DNA of 64,000 nucleotides. It comes from Croceicoccus sediminis. Lineage in GTDB: Bacteria; Pseudomonadota; Alphaproteobacteria; Sphingomonadales; Sphingomonadaceae. Shown here piece after piece: positions 7,763 through 16,649 of this stretch. The stretch is from NCBI RefSeq assembly GCF_007570835.1, contig NZ_SUNC01000003.1:1-64000 (forward strand), written 5' to 3'. Each line of letters begins with the position of its first letter. Within the stretch, counting starts at the first letter, position 1. The notes beneath the pieces were generated by a model. It was not told the DNA's origin. It saw only the letters and a program-made list of their open reading frames with translations, and ran no database searches. The position numbers and the translations under genes were made by a program.

Positions 7763-9505
7763 TCAGAAAATATCTTCAGATGCGCCGGATGCGACATCGG
7801 TGCCGGAACGGACGACCGCCAACCAGGCATCCGTCTTCGGCAGTTCGGTCTCGAAGAAAAAGCGGCATGCCCGCAGCTTGCCTTCGACGAAATTCGCGTC
7901 ATGACCACTCTGCGCGCCGCAGCCGGCTGCGGCGACTGCCTGGTCCAGCCATAGCCAGGCGACCACGACATGGCCGAACGCCCACAGGAACAGCGTGGCA
8001 TTGTCGAATGCCGCACGATCGTCGCTTTCACGCAAGACTGTCAGCACATCGCCAATGGCCTGCCACGCGGCAAGAAGCGCACGTGCGTGATCCGCCAACC
8101 CTTCGACCGAGGAAGCGGCATCCGCGGTGTTCCGTATCGCTCTCTCAAGGATGGGAAGCGCGCTTCCGTCGCGCAGGATCTTGCGACCCAGCAGGTCGAC
8201 GCCCTGCACGCCCGTCGTCCCCTCGTGGATCGGGTTCAAGCGGTTGTCCCGCCACAACTGCTCTACGTCGAAGTCGCGCGTATAGCCGTAGCCACCGTGA
8301 ATCTGGATCGCGATATCGTTGGCGGCAAGGCCATATTCGGACGGCCATGTCTTGGCGACCGGCGTCAGCAGGCCGAGCAGCGCCGCCGCATCCGGGTCGG
8401 CCTCATCGTCAACCAATTGCGCGCAGTACAGGCAAAGCGCCAGCGCGCCCTCGACATAGGATTTCTGTTGCAAAAGCATGCGCCGCACGTCGGGGTGCTC
8501 GATGATCGGCACCGGCGGTCCGGCACGCTCTCCGATCGGGCGGCCCTGCAGCCGTTCGCGCGCGTAGTCGACCGATAGCCGATAACTGCGATAGCCCAGC
8601 GCCGCTGCCCCAAGGCCGACAGAAATGCGTGCCTCGTTCATCATCAGGAACATCTGGCGCAGCCCCTGGCCCGGCTCGCCCACGATCCAGCCGGTCGCCC
8701 CTTCGTTTTCGCCGAAGTTCAAAAGACAGTTGGCCGTCCCGCGATAACCCATCTTGTGGTTCAGTCCGGCCACGGAAACATCGTTGCGGGTGCCGTCGGG
8801 AAGAATCTTGGGGACGATGAAGAGCGATATGCCGGCCGTGCCCAAGGGCATCGTACCGTCGGGATCGGGTATTTTTGCCAGAACGAGATGCACAATGTTT
8901 TCGGACACGTCCTGATCGCCGCCCGAGATCCACATCTTGTTGCCCGCAAGCCGGTAACGCGCGCCCAGTTCGTCTTCGCCATCGGCCACCGCGCGCGTTC
9001 GCACGTCTGCAAGACTGGACCCTGCCTGAGGTTCGGACAGACACATCGTACCGAACCAGTCGCCGGCGATCTGCGGCCGGGCAAAGGTTGCGACCTGGTT
9101 GGCATTGCCGAATTCAAGGATCAGCCGCGCGTTCGCGGCGGTGAGCATCGGGTAAGCCGCCGTCGCGATATTCGCGGCGGAAAAGAACAGGAATGCGGCG
9201 GAATAGGCGAGGTACGGCAAGCCAAGCCCCCCCGCCTCTTCCGGAAAGCTGGCCGAAAACAGGCCAAGCTCGGCATATTGGCGGAGCGCCTCGCCTATCG
9301 GCGGGCAAATGTGCACGCCTGACGCGTCGAGAAACGGCTCCTCTGCGTCGGCCTGCTTGTAGTGGGTGAGGAACTGCTCGTTCGCCAGTTTTTCCGCAAG
9401 ATCGAGCAGTGCGTCGATGGTCTCGCGATCCTGCAACCGGTCGGATTTCAGCCAGTCGTGCAGCAGGAAGTCGACATCGCGCCGGGAAGGAAGAGTACTC
9501 GCCAT
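7763..9505 (-). CDS. Acyl-CoA dehydrogenase (long FadE/DmdC-like form)
   Basis: A 580-residue flavoprotein, longer than the usual 380-residue enzymes and matching the ~590-residue class with an extra C-terminal domain (DmdC/FadE-like). It shows CLSEPQAGSSLADVRTRA (acyl-CoA and FAD binding), NKMWISGGDQD, and QIHGGYGYTRDFDVEQLWRDNRLNPIHEGTTGVQ, where the Glu of HEGT is at the position of the catalytic base. It carries out the first oxidation of beta-oxidation, passing electrons to ETF. It sits 26 bp after the bifunctional enzyme and 37 bp before the SDR. Confidence 0.87.
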   Translation of the reverse strand: MASTLPSRRDVDFLLHDWLKSDRLQDRETIDALLDLAEKLANEQFLTHYKQADAEEPFLDASGVHICPPIGEALRQYAELGLFSASFPEEAGGLGLPYLAYSAAFLFFSAANIATAAYPMLTAANARLILEFGNANQVATFARPQIAGDWFGTMCLSEPQAGSSLADVRTRAVADGEDELGARYRLAGNKMWISGGDQDVSENIVHLVLAKIPDPDGTMPLGTAGISLFIVPKILPDGTRNDVSVAGLNHKMGYRGTANCLLNFGENEGATGWIVGEPGQGLRQMFLMMNEARISVGLGAAALGYRSYRLSVDYARERLQGRPIGERAGPPVPIIEHPDVRRMLLQQKSYVEGALALCLYCAQLVDDEADPDAAALLGLLTPVAKTWPSEYGLAANDIAIQIHGGYGYTRDFDVEQLWRDNRLNPIHEGTTGVQGVDLLGRKILRDGSALPILERAIRNTADAASSVEGLADHARALLAAWQAIGDVLTVLRESDDRAAFDNATLFLWAFGHVVVAWLWLDQAVAAAGCGAQSGHDANFVEGKLRACRFFFETELPKTDAWLAVVRSGTDVASGASEDIF

Positions 9506-9531
9506 CGTTCAGTTCACCATTGGAAAGCAGG

Positions 9532-11601
9532 TCATGCGCAGTTTAGCGAGGCAAAGGTCTCGCCGCGCTCGACAAGGTCCACGAGCATCGGTGCAGGCTC
9601 CCACGCCCAGCCGTGCAGCCCCGCGGCAAAGGAGACGATCGTGTCGAGGACCGTCGCCAGTCCCTGCTGGTCGGCATGGAACATCGGCCCCCCACGCTCG
9701 GCAGGAAAACCATAGCCGTCGAGATAGATGATATCGATATCGACCGGGCGGTAAGCGATGCCTTCGGCCACGATGCGCGCGCCTTCGTTGACCATGGCGT
9801 AGATGCAGCGCTCGACGATTTCCTTGTCGTCTATTTCCCGCCGCTCAATTCCGATCCGTTCGGATTCGGCAAGGATAAGCTGTTCGATCTCCGGATCGAT
9901 CTGCGGTGTGCGCCCATCGGGATAGAGGTAAAAACCCGCGCCCGTCTTCTGACCGAAGCGGCCCATTTCACAGACAAGGTCGGGAACCCTTGAGTACGGG
10001 CGATCCGGTTGCTCGGCGGCGCGCCGCTTGCGGATGCTCCAGCCGATGTCCTGCCCGGCAAGATCCATGACGCGGCACGGCCCCATGGCCATCCCGAAAG
10101 CCTCCAGGGCGCCGTCGACCTGTTGAGGCAAGGCACCTTCCTCGAGAAGGAACCATGCCTGGCGCAAATATTCCTCGAAGATCCTGTTGCCGATGAACCC
10201 GTCGCAAACGCCTGCGACGACACCGGTTTTGCCGACCTGCCGGGCGAACGCCATCGCGCTTGTCAGCGTTTCCGGCGACGTGCGCGCACCGCGCACGATC
10301 TCCAGCAAGCGCATCACGTTTGCCGGGCTGAAAAAGTGAAGCCCAACCACATTCTGGGGTCTGCCGGTAAAGGCGGCAATCGCGTCCACGTCGAGTGTCG
10401 AGGTATTGCTGGCAAGAATCGCATGCGGAGGCGCAATGCGGTCCAGCGCGGTGAATACCTCGCGCTTCACGGCCATGTCCTCGAACACTGCCTCGATATA
10501 AAGGTCGGCCTCGCCCGCTTCTTCAAGCGTGCCGCAAGTCGACAAGGCAGCCTTGCGCTGCGCCGCGACCTCGGCGCCAAGACGGCCTTTTTCAACATTG
10601 CGGTCGAAGGTCTTCATGATCGCCTTGCGGGCATTCGCGCGGCCTTCGTCGCGCGGTTCCACCAGCGTTACGTTCAAGCCTGCGTCGAGCAGCGCGATCG
10701 CGATCCCGGTGCCCATCAGACCGCCGCCGACGACCGTTACGCTATCGATGCGCCGTGCCTCCACTTTGGCCGCACCGGGAATGCGCGCGACTTCACGGCG
10801 GCCGAAGAACCCATGGCGCAGTGCCTTCGAAGGGCGGGAATCCAATAGCTCAGCGAAGTGCTTGGCCTCAATCGACAGACCCTGTTCGAACGGAACCGTA
10901 TCGATCACCTCGACACAGGCGATCGCCCGTAACGCCGCAAGGGACAAGGATTTCGCCTGCCGAGCAGCCTCTACCGCCTCTGCGACATCCGCCGGAACAG
11001 CCATCTCGCCACTCGGTCGCACAGCGTTCAGCGTGCCGCGTGCGAAAAGCCGACTTGCCTCGGCCACCGGATCGTCCGCAACATGATCGATAATGCCGAT
11101 TTCCAGTGCACGGGCGGCCGATATCTGCTTGCCCGACAGGATCAGGTCTAGGGCATGGCTCGCCCCGCACAGGCGCGGTGCCCGCTGCGTACCGCCGGCA
11201 CCCGGCAGCAGGCCAAGCGAAATTTCGGGAAAGGCGAAGCGTGCACGATCGGCCGCCACGCGGTAGTGCGCGGCAATGGCGAGTTCGAGACCGCCGCCGA
11301 TGCACAATCCCTCGATCGCGGCGATCACAGGTTTGGGCGACGCCTCGATCGCGGTGAACAGATCTCGCAAGCGGTCCAGCCGCTCAGGCCGATTGTCGAA
11401 ATCACGCAAGTCGGCACCGGCGCTGAACCGCCCTTCGGCGCCCGACAATACGATTGCCGCGACATCGGGGTCTGCCACTGCCTTGGCAATCGCATCGTGA
11501 AGCGCGCCGACCAGACCGGCCCCCACCGACAAGGCGTTCACCGGGGGGTTTGAAAATTGCAGGTGCAGTATCGCACCTTCAAGCCGCTCGAAAACATTCA
11601 T
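9532..11601 (-). CDS. Bifunctional enoyl-CoA hydratase/3-hydroxyacyl-CoA dehydrogenase (FadB/FadJ-like)
   Basis: A 689-residue fusion. Residues 1-190 form a crotonase domain with the oxyanion segment GLCIGGGLELA and the catalytic-Glu segment FPEISLGLLPGAGGTQR. From about 286 the NAD-binding domain begins (VTVVGGGLMGTGIA). The 3HCDH C-terminal domains follow, with GFIGNRIFEEYL and YGFPAERGGPMFHAD. Together these do steps 2 and 3 of beta-oxidation. The ATG at 11601 is preferred over the TTG at 11607. It is the first gene of the operon and lies 194 bp downstream of the tandem TetR gene on the same strand. Confidence 0.88.
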   Translation of the reverse strand: MNVFERLEGAILHLQFSNPPVNALSVGAGLVGALHDAIAKAVADPDVAAIVLSGAEGRFSAGADLRDFDNRPERLDRLRDLFTAIEASPKPVIAAIEGLCIGGGLELAIAAHYRVAADRARFAFPEISLGLLPGAGGTQRAPRLCGASHALDLILSGKQISAARALEIGIIDHVADDPVAEASRLFARGTLNAVRPSGEMAVPADVAEAVEAARQAKSLSLAALRAIACVEVIDTVPFEQGLSIEAKHFAELLDSRPSKALRHGFFGRREVARIPGAAKVEARRIDSVTVVGGGLMGTGIAIALLDAGLNVTLVEPRDEGRANARKAIMKTFDRNVEKGRLGAEVAAQRKAALSTCGTLEEAGEADLYIEAVFEDMAVKREVFTALDRIAPPHAILASNTSTLDVDAIAAFTGRPQNVVGLHFFSPANVMRLLEIVRGARTSPETLTSAMAFARQVGKTGVVAGVCDGFIGNRIFEEYLRQAWFLLEEGALPQQVDGALEAFGMAMGPCRVMDLAGQDIGWSIRKRRAAEQPDRPYSRVPDLVCEMGRFGQKTGAGFYLYPDGRTPQIDPEIEQLILAESERIGIERREIDDKEIVERCIYAMVNEGARIVAEGIAYRPVDIDIIYLDGYGFPAERGGPMFHADQQGLATVLDTIVSFAAGLHGWAWEPAPMLVDLVERGETFASLNCA

Positions 11602-11795
11602 CGCCAATCGCGCCCCTTCCCCGTTCGGGAGCAGAGCCGGCGCAAACCTCGATCAACGAGATAACAGGTAAATCCGTGCGCCGGCCGTCACGCCCCGCAC
11701 GAGACGCAGCCTCCTTCATGGCAGCCCGGATAGCGTCCAAAAACCGTCCGATCAATCCATTTTTGAAAAGATGTACTGATTTATCGGTAACAGCG

Positions 11796-13070
11796 TCACG
11801 ATAGAATTCTGAGGAAGAAACCCCGGATATTTGCCAAATCTACGATAGGTGCGCCACATGCGAGATTGCGAATACACTGCCCATGGAAGAGCGCCTGAAT
11901 ATATGTACCATCGCCTTCTCGAGCGGTGGGAAGATGAGAAATGCGCCGTTCCCATGCCTTGATCTGATCGATCACGGCCGATGCAACGGCAGGGCGCAGG
12001 GATTCGCTTCGCGTGGCAGCAAGCCAGACCGAGTAGTGTGCAAGCGATGCCGCACTGAACTCGGTCGCCTCTCTGACCAGAATGGCCGCGGTGAGATCGG
12101 CCAAGGTCTCGGCACTGGGTTCCGACAAGTTTGCCACCGACAGGATCTGGCGATAGCGCGCCTTCGATGCCTCGAACATTTCGGACTCGGCAACCCGGAT
12201 GAGCGCCTCTATCGATCCGAAATAATAGGCAGGCGCAGTCAGAGCCACGCCGCTTTCCTTCGCAACCGCGCGATAGGAAACGCCCGAAACGCCCTCCTGC
12301 TCCAGAATCCTGATTGCCGCCGCCACGATCCGCGCCCGTGTGGCCTGCGCCTTCCTGCCCAGCGCCCGATCCGGAGCCGCAGACGGCGATGCCTGCGCCG
12401 CAAGGTCTGCAAGGGCATCCACCCATGCGCGTGAACGAAAGTCCGCCACTTGCGCAGGTTCGAAATTCAACGGAAGGACGATGAACATGAGGCCGATCAC
12501 GGTGTCGATCGCGATCTGCACATCGACGGCGTCGCCGTCTGCCCCGAACGCCTTCCACAACGCGCTCCAGACCTCGTGCAGTTCCTTGAACCAGTGGCGC
12601 GCCAGTTCGTGACCTTCCGGCGATTTCGCCGCATCGAGAATGATCTCGCACCAGGCGATGCTTTCCCGCCGGTGCCGCCCGGTCGCATTGGCGAGCAAGC
12701 GGGCCATGAACGCCTGCGGCGATTCATCGCGGCCTGAACCTTCGCGATGGTCTCGCGCTGTCCGGCGAAAGGCATCGAGATAGTCGGACAGCAGGCTTTG
12801 CGAGGCATCGGCCAGCATGTCGGCCTTCGTCGCGTAGTGATATGTCGTCGCGGAGAGCGAGATACCCGCCGCCTGCGCAACGCGGCGATGGGTCAGCCCG
12901 TTGATCCCCGCCTCGGACAAGACCGTGATGACTGAATCGGCTATAAGCTCACGCTTGCGGGACGATCGATCGCCAGGCGAAGCGGCGCGCCTTTCCGGAG
13001 CGCCGCCTTCCTGCTCCCGCCCCTTGGCGTGAGACGGCCGGGGATCTTCAAGTGAACGCGAACGAGGCAT
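11796..13070 (-). CDS. Regulator made of two TetR halves in one chain
   Basis: A 424-residue protein, about twice the normal TetR length. Residues ~38-88 form a complete TetR HTH (VLSEAGINGLTHRRVAQAAG, then TTYHYATKADML). Residues ~90-230 form a ligand-binding core with YDEF-like helices. A second HTH follows at ~245-290 (ILEQEGVSGVSYRAVAKESG, then PAYYFGSIEALI) and then a second core to the end. The first 35 residues are basic and low in structure. Such a chain could act as a single-chain pseudo-dimer. It lies upstream of, and co-oriented with, the beta-oxidation operon, so repression of that operon is a reasonable inference. The ATG at 13070 is preferred over the TTG at 13073. Confidence 0.8.
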   Translation of the reverse strand: MPRSRSLEDPRPSHAKGREQEGGAPERRAASPGDRSSRKRELIADSVITVLSEAGINGLTHRRVAQAAGISLSATTYHYATKADMLADASQSLLSDYLDAFRRTARDHREGSGRDESPQAFMARLLANATGRHRRESIAWCEIILDAAKSPEGHELARHWFKELHEVWSALWKAFGADGDAVDVQIAIDTVIGLMFIVLPLNFEPAQVADFRSRAWVDALADLAAQASPSAAPDRALGRKAQATRARIVAAAIRILEQEGVSGVSYRAVAKESGVALTAPAYYFGSIEALIRVAESEMFEASKARYRQILSVANLSEPSAETLADLTAAILVREATEFSAASLAHYSVWLAATRSESLRPAVASAVIDQIKAWERRISHLPTAREGDGTYIQALFHGQCIRNLACGAPIVDLANIRGFFLRILS

Positions 13071-13098
13071 CAATGACCGCCTGATTGACTAGACCTTG

Positions 13099-13167
13099 TC
13101 CTGGAATACCAGGATGGGTTTGCGATCAAGAGCATCAGGTTTGCGCATAATCTCTAAAGACTAGAGA
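13099..13167. promoter_or_regulatory. Two inverted repeats upstream of the tandem TetR gene
   Basis: TCCTGG-4-CCAGGA lies at 13099-13114 and TCTCTA-5-TAGAGA at 13151-13167, 30-100 bp upstream of the start at 13070. Both have the size of TetR operators, and their arms differ. That could match two different DNA-binding heads in the regulator, but this is inference. The 13071-13255 gap holds nothing else I recognise. Confidence 0.4.
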
Positions 13168-13255
13168 GAATATCGCGTGATGGCGACCCGAAAGGGCGGC
13201 TTCAGGAAAGCGGTCACTTTCGAGAAGTGGCTCAGGCCAACTTTCGCGCAGTCGG

Positions 13256-13636
13256 TCAGCCTTTCAGCGGGGCCGGGTCGAAATAATCGCGCCACGCCGC
13301 AATCTTGCCGTCAGCGACTTCGAAAATCCCCATCAGGCGAATGGTCACGACAGGCGTTCCGTCAGGCGTGACGAGATGATCGACGCGCTCCGTCAGAACG
13401 CGGTCGCCGCCGGCCACGATGCTCAGCATCTCGACGGCGAAATGCGTGATCCCTGCCGACTGCTCGGCCTCCGCCAGAAATGCCAGAGCCTCGTCGACGC
13501 CCGTCGTGCAGGCCAGGCCGACGTTTTCCCACACGGTTTCCGGCGTGAAATATTCGCGCAAAGCCTGCTGGATGCCCGCCTTGCCTTTCGTGCAGAGATC
13601 CAGAAAGTTCTCAACGACTTCTGTCGATGTCGGCAT
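13256..13636 (-). CDS. Limonene-1,2-epoxide hydrolase-like / NTF2-fold protein
   Basis: A 126-residue protein (start 13636, MPTSTEVVENFL). It has the signature of the limonene-epoxide hydrolase family (NTF2-like fold): WENVGL with the water-orienting Asn, an Arg-x-Asp pair in TERVDHL, and the terminal Asp in AWRDYFD. These correspond to the Asn/Arg/Asp/Asp catalytic set of Rhodococcus LEH. It would open an epoxide or act as an isomerase/cyclase on a small hydrophobic ring compound. It is the last gene of the hmgA-hydrolase-BVMO operon, 48 bp after the BVMO. The substrate is unknown. Confidence 0.75.
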   Translation of the reverse strand: MPTSTEVVENFLDLCTKGKAGIQQALREYFTPETVWENVGLACTTGVDEALAFLAEAEQSAGITHFAVEMLSIVAGGDRVLTERVDHLVTPDGTPVVTIRLMGIFEVADGKIAAWRDYFDPAPLKG

Positions 13637-13684
13637 GTTACCCCCTATCTTGAATGCCGGATGGCAGGGCGGCATCAGCCATGG

Positions 13685-15379
13685 CTATTTCGCCATGGCC
13701 GATGCGGTTTTTGTGCCCAGCGTGAACCCGGCGTAGCCGTTGTCGGCCGAAGTCCGGCAATGGTCCCAGTAGTTGTTGATGCCGCCGAAATAGGCGAGCC
13801 CGACCGGCCCCTTCCCTTCGATATTTGCGCCGACGTACCAGCTGTTCGCCTGCGGGAAGAGCGTTGCGTTGAGCGCCGTGCTGCACAAGTCGAGCCAGTC
13901 GTCCTCAAACCCGCTCGTCGGTTCGATCGTCGACCGCCCTTCGCCATCGAGATAGGAGATGCAGTCGCCCACCCAGCGAACCTGATCTTCCGACAGCAGG
14001 ATCGGCTGGAATAGCGGGCACGGGCTGCCCGGACCATCCAGCAGGAACATGTTCGGGAAACCCGACGCCATCAGGCCGAGAGCCGTACGCGCCCCGTCGC
14101 TCCAGTGATCCTTGAGCTGCACCCCGTCGCGGCCGCGGATGTCGAAGCGCAGGAGTGCGCCCGAAAGCGCGTCGAAGCCGGTTGCGAACACGATCGCATC
14201 GACTTCATACTCCTTACCGGCGACAACCACTCCCTTCTTCGAGATATGGTCGATCGCGTCCTGGCTGATATCGACCAGCGTGACGTTGTCGCGGTTGTAG
14301 GTCTCGTAATAATTGGTGTCGCAGCACAGCCGCTTGGTCAGCGCAGGATATCCCTTGGGTGTCAGCAGCTCGGCAATTTCGGGATCGTCCACGCGCGCGC
14401 GAATCTTTTCCTGCAGGAAGCTGGTGATCGTGGCGTTCGCTTCCGGGTCGGCGACCGTATCGGGATAGATGTTGTACATTGCCAGGCCGCCGGACTTCCA
14501 GCGATCCTCATAGAGCGCAAGACGTTCCTCCTCGCTCACTTCGAGTGCCGACTTTGTGACCAGGTCGGCATATTCGAAGTTCACTGCGACCCAGCCGCCA
14601 AAGGATTCCTCACGCTCACGGCGGCGCCATTCCGGGTATTCGGCGCGAACCTTTTCAAGATATTCACGCGGCATCTCACAGTTGCGAAGCGGCACCGCGA
14701 AAGGCGGGGTCCGCTGAAACACCGTCAGGTGACTTGCCTGCTGTGCGAGCAGCGGAATCGCCTGTACCGCGGTGGAGCCGGTGCCGATGATGGCCACCCG
14801 CTTGCCGGAGAAATCGACGCCTTCGCGCGGCCAGAAGGCCGTGTGGTATTGTTCGCCCTCGAAGTCCTCCATGCCCTTGAACTGCGGCTGGTTCGGTGCC
14901 GAAAGGAAACCGGTGGCCATGATACAGAACCGCGCGAAAGCGACATCGCCATTCTCGGACGTCACTTTCCAAAGGCCGGATGCCTCGTCGAAGATCGCGC
15001 TTTCGACACGGGTGTTGAGCGCGATCGAAGGCCGCAGATCGAACCGGTCGGCAACGTGGTTGAAATAGCGGAGCAGTTCAGGCTGCGCAGCATAACGCTC
15101 CGTCCACTCCCACTCCTGCTGAAGCTCGTCGGAGAAGGAATAGCAGTACTCGACGCTTTCGATATCGACGCGGCAGCCGGGATATCGGTTCCAGTGCCAG
15201 GTCCCGCCGACACCGTCACCGGCTTCCCAGACAACCGCGCTCAAGCCGCGCTCGCGCATGTGATACAGCGCATAAAGCCCGGCCATACCCGCACCCACGA
15301 TCAACGTATCGAGAGGTGCATCCTTTGAACCGCGCCCTTTCATGACGTCATCGAACGAATAGTCTTGCATCTGCGACAT
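13685..15379 (-). CDS. Baeyer-Villiger monooxygenase (FAD/NADPH)
   Basis: A 564-residue flavoprotein with two Rossmann motifs (GAGMAGLYALYHM near residue 32 and GTGSTAVQAIP near 197). Between them is the exact BVMO fingerprint FxGxxxHxxxWP (FEGEQYHTAFWP). It inserts one oxygen next to a ketone carbonyl, giving an ester or lactone. The length and DxxxGGTWHWNRYPGCRVD segment resemble cyclohexanone/phenylacetone-type enzymes. I chose the ATG at 15379 (GAAGAGG just upstream); 15370 is possible. The neighbouring hydrolase is a natural partner to cleave the ester product. Substrate not known. Confidence 0.88.
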   Translation of the reverse strand: MSQMQDYSFDDVMKGRGSKDAPLDTLIVGAGMAGLYALYHMRERGLSAVVWEAGDGVGGTWHWNRYPGCRVDIESVEYCYSFSDELQQEWEWTERYAAQPELLRYFNHVADRFDLRPSIALNTRVESAIFDEASGLWKVTSENGDVAFARFCIMATGFLSAPNQPQFKGMEDFEGEQYHTAFWPREGVDFSGKRVAIIGTGSTAVQAIPLLAQQASHLTVFQRTPPFAVPLRNCEMPREYLEKVRAEYPEWRRREREESFGGWVAVNFEYADLVTKSALEVSEEERLALYEDRWKSGGLAMYNIYPDTVADPEANATITSFLQEKIRARVDDPEIAELLTPKGYPALTKRLCCDTNYYETYNRDNVTLVDISQDAIDHISKKGVVVAGKEYEVDAIVFATGFDALSGALLRFDIRGRDGVQLKDHWSDGARTALGLMASGFPNMFLLDGPGSPCPLFQPILLSEDQVRWVGDCISYLDGEGRSTIEPTSGFEDDWLDLCSTALNATLFPQANSWYVGANIEGKGPVGLAYFGGINNYWDHCRTSADNGYAGFTLGTKTASAMAK

Positions 15380-15455
15380 CCTCTTCACCCCAATTCCTAG
15401 AAATGCCCTCGCCCTCCCGCAGCTTTGCGTCGGAAAGCACGGCGAATGTTCCTGA

Positions 15456-16628
15456 TCAGTCCAGCAGGTCCCGCTCTCGCAGCCATGCGATGATGTTGTC
15501 CGTGACGTCGGCAAGCTGCTGTTCCTGCCCCGCGTAATAGTGGTTGGCGCCCTTCATCACCTCGAGCGTCTTGTCCTTGCTTGCGCAGGCGTCGAGGAAG
15601 GTCGTCACGTGCGGCTGGGGAACCGCGTCGTCGGCGGTGTTCTCGATCGCGTAGACCGGGACCGTGATGCCCGGCGCGACGAGATCGGCCTGGGCGCGGC
15701 TGTCGTCCACGGACCACTGCGAAAGCCATGCGCGCGCGGACGAATAGCGGGCGATGCCGACCGTCAGCAGGTTGGCGACCTCGGGCACGCCCATGAATGA
15801 CATGCCGATCTTGCGGTCGTTGGGGTCGATCGAAGCGTCGAGGAAACGCGGATCGGCCAGCGTCCGGTGGGTCAGCATGGCGCGATCGGCCTCGGCCCCC
15901 TTACGCTTCTTCAGCTGGTCCAGGATTTCGTGCGCAAAGGCGGTACGCCGCCGCATGCGGGCAAGCTGCTCGCTGCGGAAATACGAGATGTAGTCTTGCG
16001 AATAAGGCGGCTGGTTCGGGTTGCGCGGATCGTAGAGATCGAGCTCGACGCGCCGGACATCGGGATTGTTCTCGTCGATGATCGAAGGATCGATGAAATC
16101 GCGCAGGACTTGCGCGCGCGAAAGGTGCGCCGCCTGGAAGATAAGCGCGTCACCCGGGATCAGGTTTTCGAGAAAGACCGGTTCCCCGCTGGGCGTGTCT
16201 GTAATCGTCGGGTTCTCGGCCTGCGACTGGTAGAAGGCCGTAAGCGAGCCGCCGCCCGACCACCCGGCCAGGACCAGCTTCTCGTAGCCCCAAACCTCCT
16301 TGGCATGGCGGACGAACGCGCCGTAATCGGCAAGGACCCGCTCCATGATGAGGCTCGTGTCGTTGCGCGTATAGCGGCTCTCGGCACACAGCACGTGGAC
16401 ACCCGCCGCCGCCATGGCACGCGGCACGGGCAGCCTGTTGAAGGTTGCCGTGGGGTGCATGTAAATGACGAGAGTCTTGGAATCCCGCCCCTTCGGCAGG
16501 AACCTGACACCGTCCAGGAAAACCCGGTTCTCCTCGACATAGCCGTAGGTTTCCTGCGCGCCGGTCCGCTCGGTATGCGAAATCGCGACCCATTCGGGCT
16601 GGATCTCGAAGTCCTTTTCTCTCGCCAT
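15456..16628 (-). CDS. Alpha/beta hydrolase
   Basis: A 390-residue hydrolase. The nucleophile elbow is GWSGGGS near residue 120. An oxyanion-side segment YMHPTATFNRLP is near 57, and a late acid/His pair is likely in ENTADDAVPQPH and GANHYYAGQ near 345-370. No signal peptide is seen, so it is cytoplasmic. Its place between hmgA (21 bp upstream) and the BVMO (76 bp downstream) suggests it cleaves the BVMO ester or a C-C bond of a ring-derived diketone. The long insertion between the nucleophile and the acid suggests a large lid. I do not recognise a characterised close relative. Confidence 0.8.
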   Translation of the reverse strand: MAREKDFEIQPEWVAISHTERTGAQETYGYVEENRVFLDGVRFLPKGRDSKTLVIYMHPTATFNRLPVPRAMAAAGVHVLCAESRYTRNDTSLIMERVLADYGAFVRHAKEVWGYEKLVLAGWSGGGSLTAFYQSQAENPTITDTPSGEPVFLENLIPGDALIFQAAHLSRAQVLRDFIDPSIIDENNPDVRRVELDLYDPRNPNQPPYSQDYISYFRSEQLARMRRRTAFAHEILDQLKKRKGAEADRAMLTHRTLADPRFLDASIDPNDRKIGMSFMGVPEVANLLTVGIARYSSARAWLSQWSVDDSRAQADLVAPGITVPVYAIENTADDAVPQPHVTTFLDACASKDKTLEVMKGANHYYAGQEQQLADVTDNIIAWLRERDLLD

Positions 16629-16649
16629 TCTACCTGTCCCAGTTGTCGT

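Noticed and set aside
11752-12651. 299-codon minus-strand frame overlapping the tandem TetR gene
   Set aside because: Different frame of the same strand, Gly/Arg-rich with no HTH; the TetR frame has two complete domains.
14105-15328. 407-codon plus-strand frame opposite the BVMO
   Set aside because: Shadow; the minus strand has the exact BVMO fingerprint.
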